Source: Corythucha ciliata
Taxonomy: Eukaryota; Arthropoda; Insecta; Hemiptera; Tingidae
Direction of reading: 5' to 3'
DNA length: 64,000 nt
NCBI GenBank assembly: GCA_038030265.1
Contig: CM075938.1
Coordinates: 4,689,009-4,753,008 of the forward strand
Part shown: piece by piece, positions 1 to 11,859 of the stretch
Numbering within the stretch: position 1 is the first letter of the stretch
Layout: each line of letters begins with the position of its first letter
Notes under the pieces: model-generated
The model's input: the letters and a program-made list of their open reading frames with translations, nothing else
What the model was told of the DNA's origin: nothing
The model's database searches: none
Made by a program: the position numbers and the translations under genes

Positions 1-360
1 GAGTCAAATCCGCGATTATTGTGAGATTTTTACGAGTCAAAATGACGTAATTTGGGTTTGTTAATAAGCCAATTCCCGGAATTTGGTATTGAAAAGAGGC
101 AAATTAGTATTTTGAATTAGCCAAACGTGTAAAACTGATTTCAAGAAGAGCTAATAAGCATGAAATTTGGTTTTTAAAAGCGGTATAATTCGCGAAATTT
201 GATTATGAAAGTGCCAAATCTGAGACATTTGCTTATGGAAGAGTGAAAATCTCCGGCGAAATCGGAGTTTGAAGAACCCAAAATCACGAAATTTGTTGTT
301 TTTTTGTCGATCGTTTGTTGTCAAATTTGTTCTGCGAACCAACCGAACCTACAAAACTGA
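1..360. repeat. Family S degenerate ~38-bp repeat block
   Basis: Loose repeats of a unit built around GAAATTTGG, a run like TTTTGAAAGAG and CCAAATC recur every 35-40 bp. Units are heavily diverged and no unit is perfectly repeated. The same family recurs near 4890-5260, 21900-22130, 41860-42055 and 43075-43740. Open frames here are short and are produced by the repeat. Confidence 0.6.
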
Positions 361-2090
361 TTACACAAAACGCTAACCCACGACTTGAGCTATTTCACTG
401 TTGAATTACCAAGAATGCCTGTTTTGGCTGTTCAAGATAAACCGCGTGCTGTGCCATTTTGCGTCTGGATTTCGCCTGCTTAGGTGACATAATTGAGAAA
501 ACCAGCGAGTAGAAACTTCCAAAAGAATTAGTAAGCTTGGCTTTGACAATTTTGAGAAAAACCTTGAGCTCGGTTGTTCATAACGGTTAAAAGTTGGGTA
601 AAACAGTAATAGTTTGACCTTTTGCTCGGCTCGTTTTGAAAGGATTCAGACAGTTTATTATCGAGAATACGGGAAACAATTTTTAGGGCAATATAACTGC
701 CGCACTGCAACGACGTTTCTCCAGTGAAAGGTGAATTATATCCAAATCTGAGGTGAAAAAAAAACAAAACAACGAAACAACGCGCGCCGGGCTTCCGCAC
801 AAGTACACACGCTCCGCATTAGAAAATAGTTCACTCACGCCGCTATAATAGAACTATCAACGATCCTGTTCGAATCATCGCACTGAATGGTTCGAGATGG
901 TCTGACTTATGCAATACGCTGAGTATAGCTTATATATTTGTGTTGAATACGACCCCTGTGTATCTTATCAACAAAAGGGTCAAATTCCTCGTGTTACTTT
1001 TATAATTCAATGAAAGGAAGGATAAGGATAAATGAGGAATTGTATCAGTCCATCAGTCATCATTTTCTTGCTCGCTTGTAGCATAGAAAATATACAGAAA
1101 TGATATTCCTTATCTTCTCTTCTCTTCAGTCCAATTCATCCGATTCAAACAGTTTAATGTCCCAATCAATATTTTTCAATCACCTGCGGTTCACGCTTAT
1201 TTCTTGTTATACATACTTGCGAATTTGAGTGAAACAGAGTCCAAGAGTTTGGGGATACTATAACAATTAGCGAGATGGATAACTAAAGTACCATGATTGT
1301 TTGTGAAATAGTGAATAGTGGATGGTGAAAAGTGAATTTTCCGCGTAAAGGGAGACTTTATAGGAGTACGAAGAACGGGTGAGATAACCTTCATTATTAT
1401 AATAACGTTAACGTCATTATGTGGGTTCCCGGTAAGGATCCCCCCTCCCCTGTTCCATTATCTAAAAAGGTCGGCAGACCTTATTGTTATGTCAGGACGT
1501 GGTGGACACGTAATCCACTTTCCTCGATCTATGTTGTGCCCAGGTTACCGGTCTCTTACTCTTGTTAGTTTTTTGTAGTTTATTCAATAGAAAATGACTT
1601 TTTTTCCTTCATTGCCATGTTTTGAACCGAAATTCAGGCTCGGTGCTTGTAATGAGAATCTCCCACGCTGTATCTTATATAAATGCACCCTAACTAATGT
1701 CAACAGCGTGAGCTATTTAGCCCGAGCTAGTTATGCAAAGTACACGCCACAATAAATCAGCACTTCAACCATTACGATCAGGCCTACCAGGCCAGGTGGT
1801 ATTTATGGGCTTTCTACTCACGTACGAACTGTGCGAGACCACAAAAAAAAGCAAACTTGCAATTTCACCTATATTTAGCCCCAAAACTACGCATCATTTT
1901 GCGGGTTTTCATCAAGATTTGGACGCTACGAGGGCTATTGGTGGGACAGGGTCCGCGGTCACTAAAAATAACAGATCCCGTATCCTGCAATTTCACCGGA
2001 ATTAAGACCCAAAAACAGCGGCAGACCGTACACGTAACGAGGGCCCAGGGCTGAAATCTCTACAAGAGGGCCCTTGTATAGCCTCTAAAA
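361..2090. other. No gene recognised
   Basis: Mixed AT-rich sequence. I see no conserved domain, no RNA gene and no clear splice-bounded exon on either strand. Around 1430-1560 there is a GC-richer stretch with short inverted words that looks like an old transposon remnant, but I cannot assign it. Confidence 0.5.
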
Positions 2091-2935
2091 GTTCAATTAC
2101 GCGTTTATCTGAATATTAGCCACAGAGTCTCCTCCGGAAACCTCGAGCATCGGAGATTTCTCGATTTTATGCGCAAATTAGCACATTTTCGTAACTTTAT
2201 CAGCGAATTATAGCGCTTTTTCACGATTTTCGGCTCGAGAATTAGCGTTTTTCTTAAACTTTTAGCCACGAATTATCGCTTTTTCTAAAAATATCCAAAA
2301 AATATTTCGCGTGCTGAATAAATAAATAAATCAAACTAACTTTTTTCTCCGTTTTACCCTCACGCATTAGCGTTTTTTCACTATTATGGCCCGAATGAGC
2401 GCTTTTTCTAACTTTAGCCGCGAATTAACACATTTTCTTATAATTCTACCCGCGAATTAGCGGTTTTTTAAAAAATAATCTCAATTATTTTTTTCTCTAG
2501 TGTTACCCTCCAAAAATTAGCGTTATTCTCAATTTCAGCCGTGAAGTTGACTCAAAAATCGGCCGTATATTGGCGTTTTCTCGATTTCAGCTGTGATTAA
2601 GCGCTTTTTACCTATGTTTATAGCCACGAACTGCAGCACTTCATCTCAACTTTAGCCGAAAACCCGCGTTTTTTCCAATTTCAGCCTCTGAAAGATCGTG
2701 TTTTCTTCGATTTCGGGCACGAATTAATCTCAATTTTAGCCGAAAATTAGCGTTTATCTATATTTTAGCTACGACATTTCAAGCGCTATTTATTGCTTTT
2801 TTAAAAATTTAATTCACGAATGAATGCGTGCCTGTTCTCGAATTAGCGCTTTTTCTTAATTTTAGAAGCGAATTACCGATTTTTTTCACGTCTTTAGCAA
2901 TCTAAAAATCCCAATTTTTCCATCTGTAAGCTTTT
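2091..2935 (+). repeat. 30-mer family block, forward orientation
   Basis: About 25 diverged units with the landmarks GAATTAGCG, TTTTTCT and CAATTTTAGCC follow one another with ~30-35 bp spacing. Forward means the TTAGCG landmark reads on the + strand. The spacing is irregular and the units share perhaps 65-80 percent of their bases by eye. Confidence 0.8.
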
Positions 2936-2994
2936 AGGAGGCATCATCTGTACAAGGGGGGGGGAGGTGGTTCGCTCCTGGACTTTCCTATTAT

Positions 2995-3720
2995 AGGCAC
3001 GCTAGAGCCCGGAAGTTGCAATGCCGCGGATATTCAGCTTGGAAACTTACAATTCCGTAGATATTCATCAGACTTTGGGCGCTTTTGGGGCCGGTTATAC
3101 CCGTCTGGGTTCGGCCACCATAAAATAGTCCTTGAAACTATACGAATTTTTCTTAAATTACGATTTCAAAGTTGTAATTCAACTACAATTAAGTCGACAA
3201 TGAGCATGGGAGCTGGTAATTTTGATCAAATTAGGATCCGGACTGACAAATTCGCAATTTGTCACCTCGAAATTATAGGAATTAGACAGCTATTCGTCAG
3301 GCTCGCGCGGATCTCGACTGTGCCAAAAAAATAAATAAATAAAAAATACCCACGAACTTGCTGTTTCGTGAAAATATAGATCAGAAACTGACAAATTTGC
3401 GAAAATAAGGACCAGAAACTGGCAATATCGTGAATATTTAGACCGGAAACTTGCATTTTCGCGAGAATATAAGCACTAAGAAGCAAGCAATTTCACAAAT
3501 ATTCACACCCGAAACTTTTTAGCTCAGAATCAGAGTTATAGGAGTCGGTTAATCTGAGGTTCTGTGGTCACTACATAAAAGAAGGCATTGGAACTTGAAA
3601 TTTTGCGAAAATAAAGACCAGGAAATAGTGATTTTGCGAATTTTCAACCAGGGCACTTCCAATTTTGCGGATATCTAGCCTCAGAATGTTACTATTTTGC
3701 GGCTATTCATCAGACTTTTG
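2995..3720. repeat. Family G degenerate repeat block
   Basis: Units with the landmarks GAAACTTGCAATTT, GCGAATATT and AGACC recur every 35-45 bp. The stretch 3395-3510 is repeated almost unchanged at 4757-4868, which is a much younger duplication than the divergence between units. The same family appears at 58540-58690 and 59740-60330. Confidence 0.65.
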
Positions 3721-3769
3721 GCAAATGGGTGTTTCGGTGAGGGGGGGGGTTCCCCCCCATGAATTTGGC

Positions 3770-4750
3770 TTCGAGAGCCGCGATTTTGTCGTTGTAATCC
3801 ATTTTAACCGCGAATTAGGGGTTTTTCCCAGCTTCAACGCTTTTCCTCAATTTTATCGGTCAATTTTGCGCTTTTTCCTAGCTTTAGTCACGGTTAAGTT
3901 GATTTTCCTCCATTTTTCCCTTGAATTTGCGTATTTACTGATTTATAGCCGCTCATGAGAGTTCCCCCCCCCCATTTTACTCGAGTTTTAGCCGCGATTA
4001 TGTTTGCCTCCGGAAACCGCGACTCAATACAATTTTCTCAATTTATTTCTGTAAATTTGCAATTATTGTCAATTTGTTTCTGTGAATTTTGAAGTTTTCT
4101 CAATTTTTAACCCCCTAATTAGCCATTTTTTAATAATTTTAGCCGTCAATTAGTGTTTTACCCCGCTAATTAGCGATTTTCTAAATTTTTGTCCGAACTA
4201 GCACTTTTTCCCCAATTAGTCGCGGATTAACGATTTTGTTCGCTTTCTGCAACCTTGGAGTTATCTTCAGAAGCCGCGAATTGGCTTTTCCTCAATTTTA
4301 TCTATAATTTTATTATCATTTTGTCCACACATCAGTTCTTCTTCTCACCTTCTCACTCATTTGATCAGTAAATTAGCTATTTTTATTCATTTTAGCCGCG
4401 AACTAGCGATGTTCTTCTCTTTATCTGTAATTATAGCGATTTTTCTCCATTTTAGCCGCGAATTATCTATTTTTCCCGATTTTATCGTTGAATTAGCACT
4501 TGTTATAGCTATTTTCTCCTCTTTTAGCCATGAATTAAGGCTTTGAGCAACAAACTTGCCTTGCAATCCCAAGAATTGGCATTGTTGTAATTTTGGGCCA
4601 AATTAGTGCTTTTTCACAGATCCATTGGTGAATTTTATGGATTTTTTTTAACCATTTCAGCCGTGAATTAGCGTTTGTTGTAAATTTAACCGCTAATTAT
4701 AGCTTTTTCTACACTGAATTCATTTTAGCCGCATCAGCCTAGCCTTTCAC
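3770..4750 (+). repeat. 30-mer family block, forward orientation
   Basis: Diverged TTAGCG / CAATTTTAGCC units. Several irregular landmarks (CCGCTCATGAGAG near 3951, TTCGCTTTCTGCA near 4230, TTGTCCACAC near 4321) reappear in the same order in the block starting at 11869, so these two blocks are paralogous copies of a longer unit. Confidence 0.8.
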
Positions 4751-4756
4751 TCCGCG

Positions 4757-4868
4757 AATTAGCAAAAATAAGGACCAGAAACTGGCAATATCGTGAATTT
4801 TTAGGCCGGAAACTTGCATTTTCACGAGAATAAGCACTAAGAAGCAAGCAATTTGACGAATATTCACA
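4757..4868 (+). repeat. Direct copy of the 3395-3510 segment
   Basis: About 112 bp nearly identical to 3395-3510, starting at AATAAGGACCAGAAACTGGC and ending near GAAGCAAGCAATTT. It sits inside a 30-mer block and interrupts it, so it was probably copied here as a unit. Confidence 0.75.
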
Positions 4869-4889
4869 TACCCATGGGTTTGGCCCTTT

Positions 4890-5260
4890 GGAAATCCACA
4901 TTTTGTCGATTATTGCTCACAAAGAGGATTTCACGGGTTTTAACTCCGTAAAAAGCAAAAATTCAAAAAAAGCAAATGTGCTATTTATAATTAGGCACTC
5001 TTGAAGTCTAAATATTTCGTGAATTTGGCACTCATAGAGCCCAATTTCATGGTTTTGGCTAATTCAATAACCGAATTAAAAAAAAAATCGCCAGTGAGTT
5101 TGGCTCTTTCAAACTACACGGAATTTCAAAATTGTTTCCCAAATTTGAAATTCCCAGCGTTCTGGTTCATTTTAGAGATCAAATTTTGACGGTTTGGTTA
5201 CTCTACCATTCAAAAAACTCATTTCATGGAGTTGGCTCATTCAATACCAATCTCGTCGGC
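4890..5260. repeat. Family S repeat block
   Basis: Reversed-orientation units with the landmarks TTTGGCTCTTTC, AAAACCCAATTTC and GTGGA. They are diverged copies of the unit seen at 1-360. Confidence 0.55.
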
Positions 5261-5289
5261 TATGGCTCGCACTATAAAAGTCGGGTCAG

Positions 5290-5636
5290 TAAAGCTTTAT
5301 AGTAGCGCTTCAACCTATCAAAAGAACAAATCCATTGGAATTTTGTGCTATTTTTGAGCTAGTTTGTGCCATACTTTAAAAATTTTGAGCCCAATGCTCT
5401 AAATGGCGTTTATCAAATGCAGCCACAAATGGACTCTCTATTAGTAGCACTTCAAAAAATCTAAAAAACAAAAGCGCAGGAATTTTGGGCGATTTGTGTT
5501 GTTTTTTGTGCCGCCAATTGAATGTTCGAAACCAGAAATGACTCAAAATGGCGTTTTTCAAATGCAGCCACAAATGGACCCCTAGTAGCACTTCAATAAA
5601 TCTAAAAAAACAAAAGCGAAGGAATTCGCGTTTTTT
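5290..5636 (+). repeat. Three-copy ~145-bp direct repeat
   Basis: Three successive units share TAGTAGC(A/G)CTTCAA, AACAAA and GGAATTT. The second and third, about 5391-5490 and 5537-5630, are close copies that include AAATGCAGCCACAAATGGAC. The first, near 5300-5370, is more diverged. The unit is unrelated to the flanking 30-mers. Confidence 0.75.
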
Positions 5637-5639
5637 CCA

Positions 5640-7060
5640 TCCACACCACAGTCACAAGGTTGCCTCTCCAGAAACCGCGATTTGGCATTTTCTCGATTTT
5701 TACCGCGTATTAGCGTTGTTTGTCAAGCTAAGCTGCAAAATTAACGATTTTTCTTAATTTTAGCCGCGCACTGTCGCTATCTCTCAATTAGAGTCATGGA
5801 CTTGCCCCATCAGGAGCAGCAGATTATAGGTACATAGCGTTAAAACAGCCTTCGTTCACCGCAAATTAGCGATTTTCTCTCAATGTTGTTCTTGAAGTTG
5901 CATCCTCTATACTCACCCAAAAAAAACAAATTTCGCTGAGGTCCCTCACCCCCAAAAAAGAAATTTCGCTGCAGCAAAAACAAAGTTGGGCTCTTTGGAC
6001 CCATTCAAAAATCAATTTCGTGGGGCACTATACACCCATCGGGGCCCGTGGCGGAAATCTCCAGGAGGCCACCTAAGCTGGGTTTTCTCCAATTTTCTCT
6101 CTGCAAATTTGCAATGTTTTCTATATTTTAGCAGAGAATTAGCTCTGTTCTCAGTTTAAGTTGAAAATAAGCGTTTTTCTTACGTATTTTGCGTATACCT
6201 ATTACGTACTATTACGCCTGCTATTTCTATTTATATATGTATATAGAAGAGGTTTCCAAATTTTTGCCACCAATCGCATTTTTTTGTTCACCATGCGCTA
6301 TGAATTAGCGTTTGTTTGTGTTTTTTTTTTTCAGACGCATATCAACAGTGTTTTTACCCATAGGACCGCGCTCAAAGTTGCCTTTAGAAGCTACGAATTG
6401 GCGTATGTGGCACTTCTAGCCCGTGGATTAGCGAATTTTTTCAATTGTAACGCCACAATTGGCGTTTTCACAATTTTAGCTGCAGTAATTTTTTCCATAT
6501 TTAGCAGCGAATTGCTATGTATTAGCGTTGTTTTGCAGTTTGAGCCTTGAAGCTTTTAGAAGGCACGGTTTTTTTTTTCTCAATTTTAGGTACGATTTAG
6601 TTATTATGTTCATTTGTATCTGATTTTAGCGGTTTTAAGAATTTGCAGCGATTAATCTCAATTTTAGCTGTTAAAAAGCGTTTTATACTACTTTTGCTGT
6701 GAATTAGCATCTATTCTCTTTTTACATTTATCAAGTGAATCGAGCGATAAATGCGAATTTTTACATGCAATTTCAGTTGTGAATTTGCCATTTTTGCCCA
6801 ATAGTAACCCTAATTAGCGTTGCTTTTGTCAATATTAGCCGCGATTTTGCGCTTTTAATCAGTAGCGTGTTTTCTCAATTTTAGCCGCGGGCTCGGCACA
6901 AAAACAACACTTTTGTGTTGAATGACCTCCGTATAACGCGAATCAGCGATTTTTTTCACAATTTTGGCCTGGAAGTTGGATCGTGAGACTACGATAACAG
7001 CGCTTTCTCGCAGTTATAACCACGAATATCAGCGCTTTTTCCAAATTTTTTGCCACGTTA
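5640..7060 (+). repeat. 30-mer family block, forward orientation
   Basis: A long run of diverged TTAGCG / TTTAGCC units, broken by a non-repeat patch near 5880-6080. Near 7045-7085 a ~24-bp piece containing AAATTTTTTGCCACGTT is directly duplicated, showing small-scale slippage at the block edge. Confidence 0.75.
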
Positions 7061-7144
7061 GCGCCAAATTTTTTGCCACGTTCATGAAATGCCAAGCGCC
7101 ACTAGTCTTTTTCTTGAAACACTTTGGCCGGCCTCGTTATCAAT

Positions 7145-8690
7145 TATCATCGAGTCTGATAACGACCGTGAGCATCACTTCATTGAATTCACTTTGGATC
7201 TTAATTGTATGCGTTCTTTTCGTATTCGCAAAATAAGAAATTATGATGGAGCCCGTGTTCCACGCATCGACGGCCGACCACCAATCGAGACGTTCACATC
7301 TTGCTGCAGGGATCTTAGTGAAATTTTCTCTGATCTATTTATCATTTAGTTTACTTACCTACGAGGAAGCCTAGCTATGAGGGAGCCAATGAAACACGCT
7401 AAGAATTATCGAACAATGCCTTATTATTTCGACTGTTTACGGGTTAATTATTCATGGGTGTAGTCGAATCCGGCTTGAAATTTCATGAAAATCGACACCC
7501 CACACCCCTATGATCCCAAATCCTTTGAAAATCCCTATTTTGGACCCGCTTTTGGCCCATAAAACCTATGTGCGAAAGAACGAGTTTTTTCGAGCATTCC
7601 AAGGGCAAGATATGGCCCGGACGGCGGACGGACATTTTTTTTTTATTCCAGATTTGGATTCTACGCACTTTGAAACGTAAACCTACAAATTTTGAGGGGG
7701 GGGGGGTCAAAAAAAATTGTTTGAGGGGGGTACTTGTAACATTGCACAGTCGCCTTCCTTAAAATCTGGCAGCCGATTATTGGAAATTCGCACCATCTTG
7801 TCAGCAGCTACTTTAATTCTTTTGCGAGAATCCGCTCTTTCAATCATTATTGTGTTCTTTTGGTTACACAACTGGCACAACATGTCACTGTCATTGCAAC
7901 TGCGGGAAGGTGCACAAGAAAAATGGAAGCATCCACAACAGTCAATGCATCCAAAGACTGTCTTGGCTTTTCGTTATTTCTTCAGTACAAATACAACACA
8001 GAGTATTAGCGGGAAGTTCCATTTCCTCATCCACTTGCGCACTGTTAGAAACTTCACCATCGTCGGAAAGAGCGTTGTTGTCGGGTACGTCGTTTTTGTG
8101 CGTCACCAATTCTTCTTCAATCGCATGTTGATGATCCAATGCATCCAAGTCCTCTTCACTCGTCATATTTTTTGCTATTGCGGAGGGAATATCTGTCGAC
8201 GTCAGCCCAATTTTAGGGTCAAATCCAAACAGCGCCTTATACGGGCAACGGTTAATTATTCGGTGATGAGATGAATCCAAATCTGAAAAAAAAAAAAAGT
8301 CCGCCGTCCGGGCCATATCTTGCCCTAGGATTGCTCGAAAAAACTCGTTCTTTCGCACATAGACTGCATTTGGGATCTAGTTGGTCCTATAACATCTGAT
8401 CAGTTTAATCAAATAACTCCCTGGGGTTTTATGGGTCAAAAGCGAAATGGGGATTTTCAAAGGATTTGGGATCATAGGGGTGTGGGGTGTCGATTTTCAT
8501 GTAATTTCAAGCCGGATTTGACTACATACATGAATAATAAACCCTTAAACAGTCGAAATAATAAGGCATTGTTCGATAATTCGCAGCGTTTTTTACTTAG
8601 TATTACGAAAAGAACGCACAATTAACATCAAATAACTGAATTCAACAAAGAGATCCGCCGCCGCGCCGGTCGTTGTCATTTCATGAAATG
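7145..8690. mobile_element. Foldback element with long inverted arms
   Basis: The segment 7402-7677 is matched in inverted orientation by 8275-8590; the shared words include CGACACCCCACACCCCTATG and ATATGGCCCGGACGGCGGAC. A more diverged outer part (about 7145-7230 with 8600-8690) extends the arms, which have unmatched inserts of ~150 bp (left) and ~75 bp (right). The ~600-bp centre holds an integrase-like coding fragment. Long inverted arms around a captured fragment suggest a foldback or long-TIR DNA transposon. An alternative is two inverted copies of one dispersed repeat. I found no target site duplication. Confidence 0.65.
7717..8275 (-). pseudogene. Integrase C-terminal fragment, KRBA2/SCAND3-like
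   Basis: Two overlapping reading frames on the - strand together give an integrase-tail arrangement. The first (8275 to 7942) has NRCPYKALFGFDPKIGL, followed by an acidic linker with TSEEDLD. After a frame change near 7960 comes a cysteine/histidine-rich stretch (CIDCCGCFHFSC, then CQLCNQKN) and then a basic helix and VRISNNRLPDFKEGD. This order resembles the region after the catalytic core in the KRBA2/SCAND3-like integrases that derive from transposons; I judge this from memory of the family. The catalytic core is absent. The upstream end is fused to arm sequence, so the apparent start codon is not native. It is a broken fragment. Confidence 0.55.
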
Positions 8691-9008
8691 CCGAATTACA
8701 GCATGTGGCTACGACATATACGAATAGCACATTAGTGCAAAGGGCTGAATGAAACAGGAAACGGTGTATTTTCTCAAGATGGCGCAAATTTTCTAAAATT
8801 TGAGCCACCTGAAACAATCTTGTGGGCTCAATTGAATATTCAGCCCACACTTTTTGCTGGTAATCAGTGGCGTCTATCAGGAGGGGGTTGGAGGCGACTT
8901 GCCTCCAATTGACGCAGCCAGGGGGGGAAAAGATTATTTTTGTTAACATCCAGGGGGGGGGGATTTGCTCCTCTCTTACTGTGCGAGGGCTTTGGCATAT
9001 GTACATAT
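8691..9008. other. No gene; GTGGCG plus G-run motif
   Basis: Between the foldback element and the transposon there is AGTGGCGTCTATC followed by G-rich runs (8867-8965). The same words recur in inverted orientation at 13545-13600. This looks like the end of an unidentified dispersed element. No coding region is evident. Confidence 0.5.
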
Positions 9009-11788
9009 ATATGGGTCATTCTACGAAAATACCTAAATTTCAGTCCCGGCATTCCTGCAACTTTTCTGTTGCGTTTTTTCATATTTTTTTTTACCATTTG
9101 GTACAAGGCTATGTCTGCCATAAACTCATTCGAACATATTCTCATAACTAATATCCATCGGCATGCAATTTGCATTTCAATAGTCAAAATATTATCTCCT
9201 TCACATGTCCCCAACCACCTGTAGGATACTTTACTGCCCTGATAACGGTACTACATTGGTCATGAGAAAAAAGTGTATAGGAGGATTGTTCTTCAGAATC
9301 ACCTGTAGTTTCCGGTTCAAGATAAATGAACTCGAAAGATATTCGAGATCATGACACTCCGAAGGTTAGTTGACGCTCCGTAATAGTTGCATCTGTTTGA
9401 CTAAGACATCTCCGTCTCTCTTGCTTTCTATACTCTATCTCCGCTGCACATGGGTTGACTCAAAGTTCATTGCTTTTGCTAACACCTGTTGGTCCAGCCA
9501 CTGCCTACTAATTGAAGTGGTGTATTAATTTTGCTTCCAGGGCTCACGAGAGGCTAAAAAAGCGAATTCAGAGGTCTGATAAATTCATGAAAGCCGTTGA
9601 CATGTCTCCTTGAAAAAAAGTAGAATTTCTGAAGAAGAACGGGACACGTGAGGAAATTTCTAGACGTCTTTTGGTTGGAGAAACTATTCGAGATGGTTTG
9701 GCCGACTATTATAAATCTTTAAACCGAAAAGGAAAAGTAGTTTTCCGTAAATCGTTCAAGACGAAGTTTCTCAGGAGATACCGACTTCTGAACGAAATGA
9801 ATTTCATATCGTCGAACATTTTTCATAATAACTTCGAAAAGCGTTCAAACAATAGCTCATTTAGAAGGAACGCCACGAGGTTTAAAGAGCAAGTCAGAAG
9901 TGAAGTAACTGCTTTTTTCGAAGACGATGAAAATAGCAAGATGTGCCCTGGTAAAAAGGACTGCGTTACTCTGAAAAAAGTGAAGAAACAAAAACGCATC
10001 CTTTGTGACACTCTAAAAGGACTTCACCAGAAATTCTGCGAGACCATGCCTTATAAACTGAGCTATGCCATTTTCTGCAGGATGAAACCATTCTGGGTTG
10101 TTAGCCAGAAAGCCACCAGTAGGGATACGTGCACGTGCAGAGTACATGAAAATATGAAAGAGCTCACCTTATCCCTTTTCAACTCAAACGTATTGTACAG
10201 TGGCGACTTGAAGAAATTATTGAGCAGTATCTGTTGTGACAGCAGTAGCGCAGCATGCCTGCTAAGAAAATGCGCAACTTGCAAAGATCTGATGGTGACT
10301 TATCAACCATATGATGCAGGGGACATTGCGTACCATCAGTGGATCACAAAGTCAGAAATTTATCGGGGGAAAGACAAGGCAACGAAAAAAGTTAGTCACG
10401 TAGCAAAGGAGATGATAAAATCTTCTATAATGGATGCGGTTGACGTTTTCGAAAGAAAAATCAAGGAATTCATGGTGCACGAGGGGATCATGTACCACCA
10501 ATTCCGAACAATCAGGCACCTGAAAGAAAGAATGACGTGCGAAGAGGTTCTAATCCACTGCGATTTTTCAGAAAATTATAATTACAAGTATGGTCGAGAG
10601 ATTCAGGCGATGCACTTCGGGGGAAGTAGGAAACAAATTACCCTCCATACAGTACAAGTGTACTTCAGGACAAGTTCGAGTGACCAATTGTCTATCCAAG
10701 CCATTTGCACTCTTTCTGAAAGCTTAGAGCACGGCCCCTCCGCTGTTTAGGCTCACTTGCAGCCAGTTTTTGAATTTGTTCGTAATAGTCTTCCTAAAGT
10801 TTCAACTTTCCACTTCCTGTCGGACTCACCGGCCACGCAATACCGAAACCGTTTTATCTTCTTTCGACCCTGCGAGCTTAGCCAAAGCTATCACTTGGAA
10901 CTATTCGGCTGCGGGTCACGGGAAAGGTGCCGTCGATGGTATCGAAGGTTGCCTCAAGAGGACTGCAGATGGCGTAGTGGCATGTGGAGCAGATATCGGG
11001 ACATTCCACGTTTTCGTGGAAACACTATGGGGAAAAAGTAAAGAATGTCATGATTCACATAGTCAGCCACCAAGATATTTCTGATATCACCGCCAGCATC
11101 CCGTCGCAGCTAGTTGCGTTCAAAGGCACAATGTCCACACAACAGGTGGTGTACGTCGCGGATCACCCAAGGCAACTTAAAATGAATAGGTTAAGTTGTG
11201 TAGACTGCCTGGATTGCGACAAATTCACGTTAGGTACTTATAGAGTGCCTCTAGCAAAAATGTCAACACTGTATCACTAGACGACGTATTACACGTTTTC
11301 ATTTTTATAGTAGTTGTTTCAAAATGTGTGCAAGTAATGTGAATTAAGCAAAAATCGTGGTATTATGAGAGTTTCTTAATGGAAAATCAGCGGTCCATCG
11401 GTCAGAGGCAGACCGAACTACAGAACCTTTTGAAAGCGCGATTGGTATCATTGGAGTTTACGCACGACAGTCAAAATATAATTTTTCCAATTAACGGCTT
11501 ACCCTAAATGTTGTTTTCTCACCTCCCTCATACACATCTATCTCCCTCATTCTCGGGAAAAATGGTATTTCTATCTCCCTCACACATCTTCTATCTCCCT
11601 CATTTGGCAGCTTAATGAAACCCGCGAATTCGCCATAAATACGGTGAATTACGATTGCATATTTTATATACCCACTTAGAAGCGTCATGTAAAGCAAAAT
11701 GAACCATTTTTTTTTTTTTTAATTGACTATTTTGAATTCGACGAAATTGGAGGTCCGAATTTAGGTATTTTCGTAGAATGACCCATAT
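9009..11788 (+). mobile_element. DNA transposon with ~30-bp terminal inverted repeats
   Basis: The left end, starting at about 9009, reads ATATGGGTCATTCTACGAAA and continues with ATACCTAAATT. The same string appears inverted ending at about 11788. The 2.78-kb interior carries one broken gene that resembles a transposon protein (see 9541-11280). The flanking AT dinucleotides are themselves palindromic (ATAT on both sides), so the exact boundary and the target duplication (TA-like?) cannot be fixed. The superfamily is not identified. Confidence 0.8.
9541..11280 (+). pseudogene. Candidate DDE-type transposase, decayed
   Basis: A reading frame opens just after an acceptor-like TTTTGCTTCCAG (9529-9540). 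It runs through HERLKKRIQRSDKF, a stop near 9613, a 359-codon stretch (9671-10750), another stop (10748-10750) and then at least two frame changes before ending at 11280. The main stretch is basic at first. It then has cysteine pairs (CTCRVHEN, CCDSSSAACLLRKCATC), a coiled helical part, VLIHCDFSENYNYKYG and FGGSRKQITLHT. Later come HFLSDSPATQYRNR and, in another frame, ITWNYSAAGHGKGAVDG. A D in a strand (CDFSEN), then a D before PATQYR, then a conserved glycine-rich turn fits an RNase-H-fold transposase pattern. I infer that rather than recognise a named family. Its location between the inverted ends supports a transposition role. Two stops and two frame changes make it inactive as read. Confidence 0.6.
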
Positions 11789-11859
11789 TTAATGTAGCCA
11801 GGGCAGGCCACGTGGCATTTGGCGCCGCCAGACGAATCTTTCATCAGTACCCCCATGAA

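Noticed and set aside
5281..5300. GTCGGG / telomere-like words
   Set aside because: No TTAGG tandem repeat anywhere in the window.
151..6550. Many open frames of 60-130 codons in the first 7 kb on both strands
   Set aside because: They lie in 30-mer, S and G repeat blocks, are rich in F/S/L/R from the repeat unit, and have no domain or splice context.
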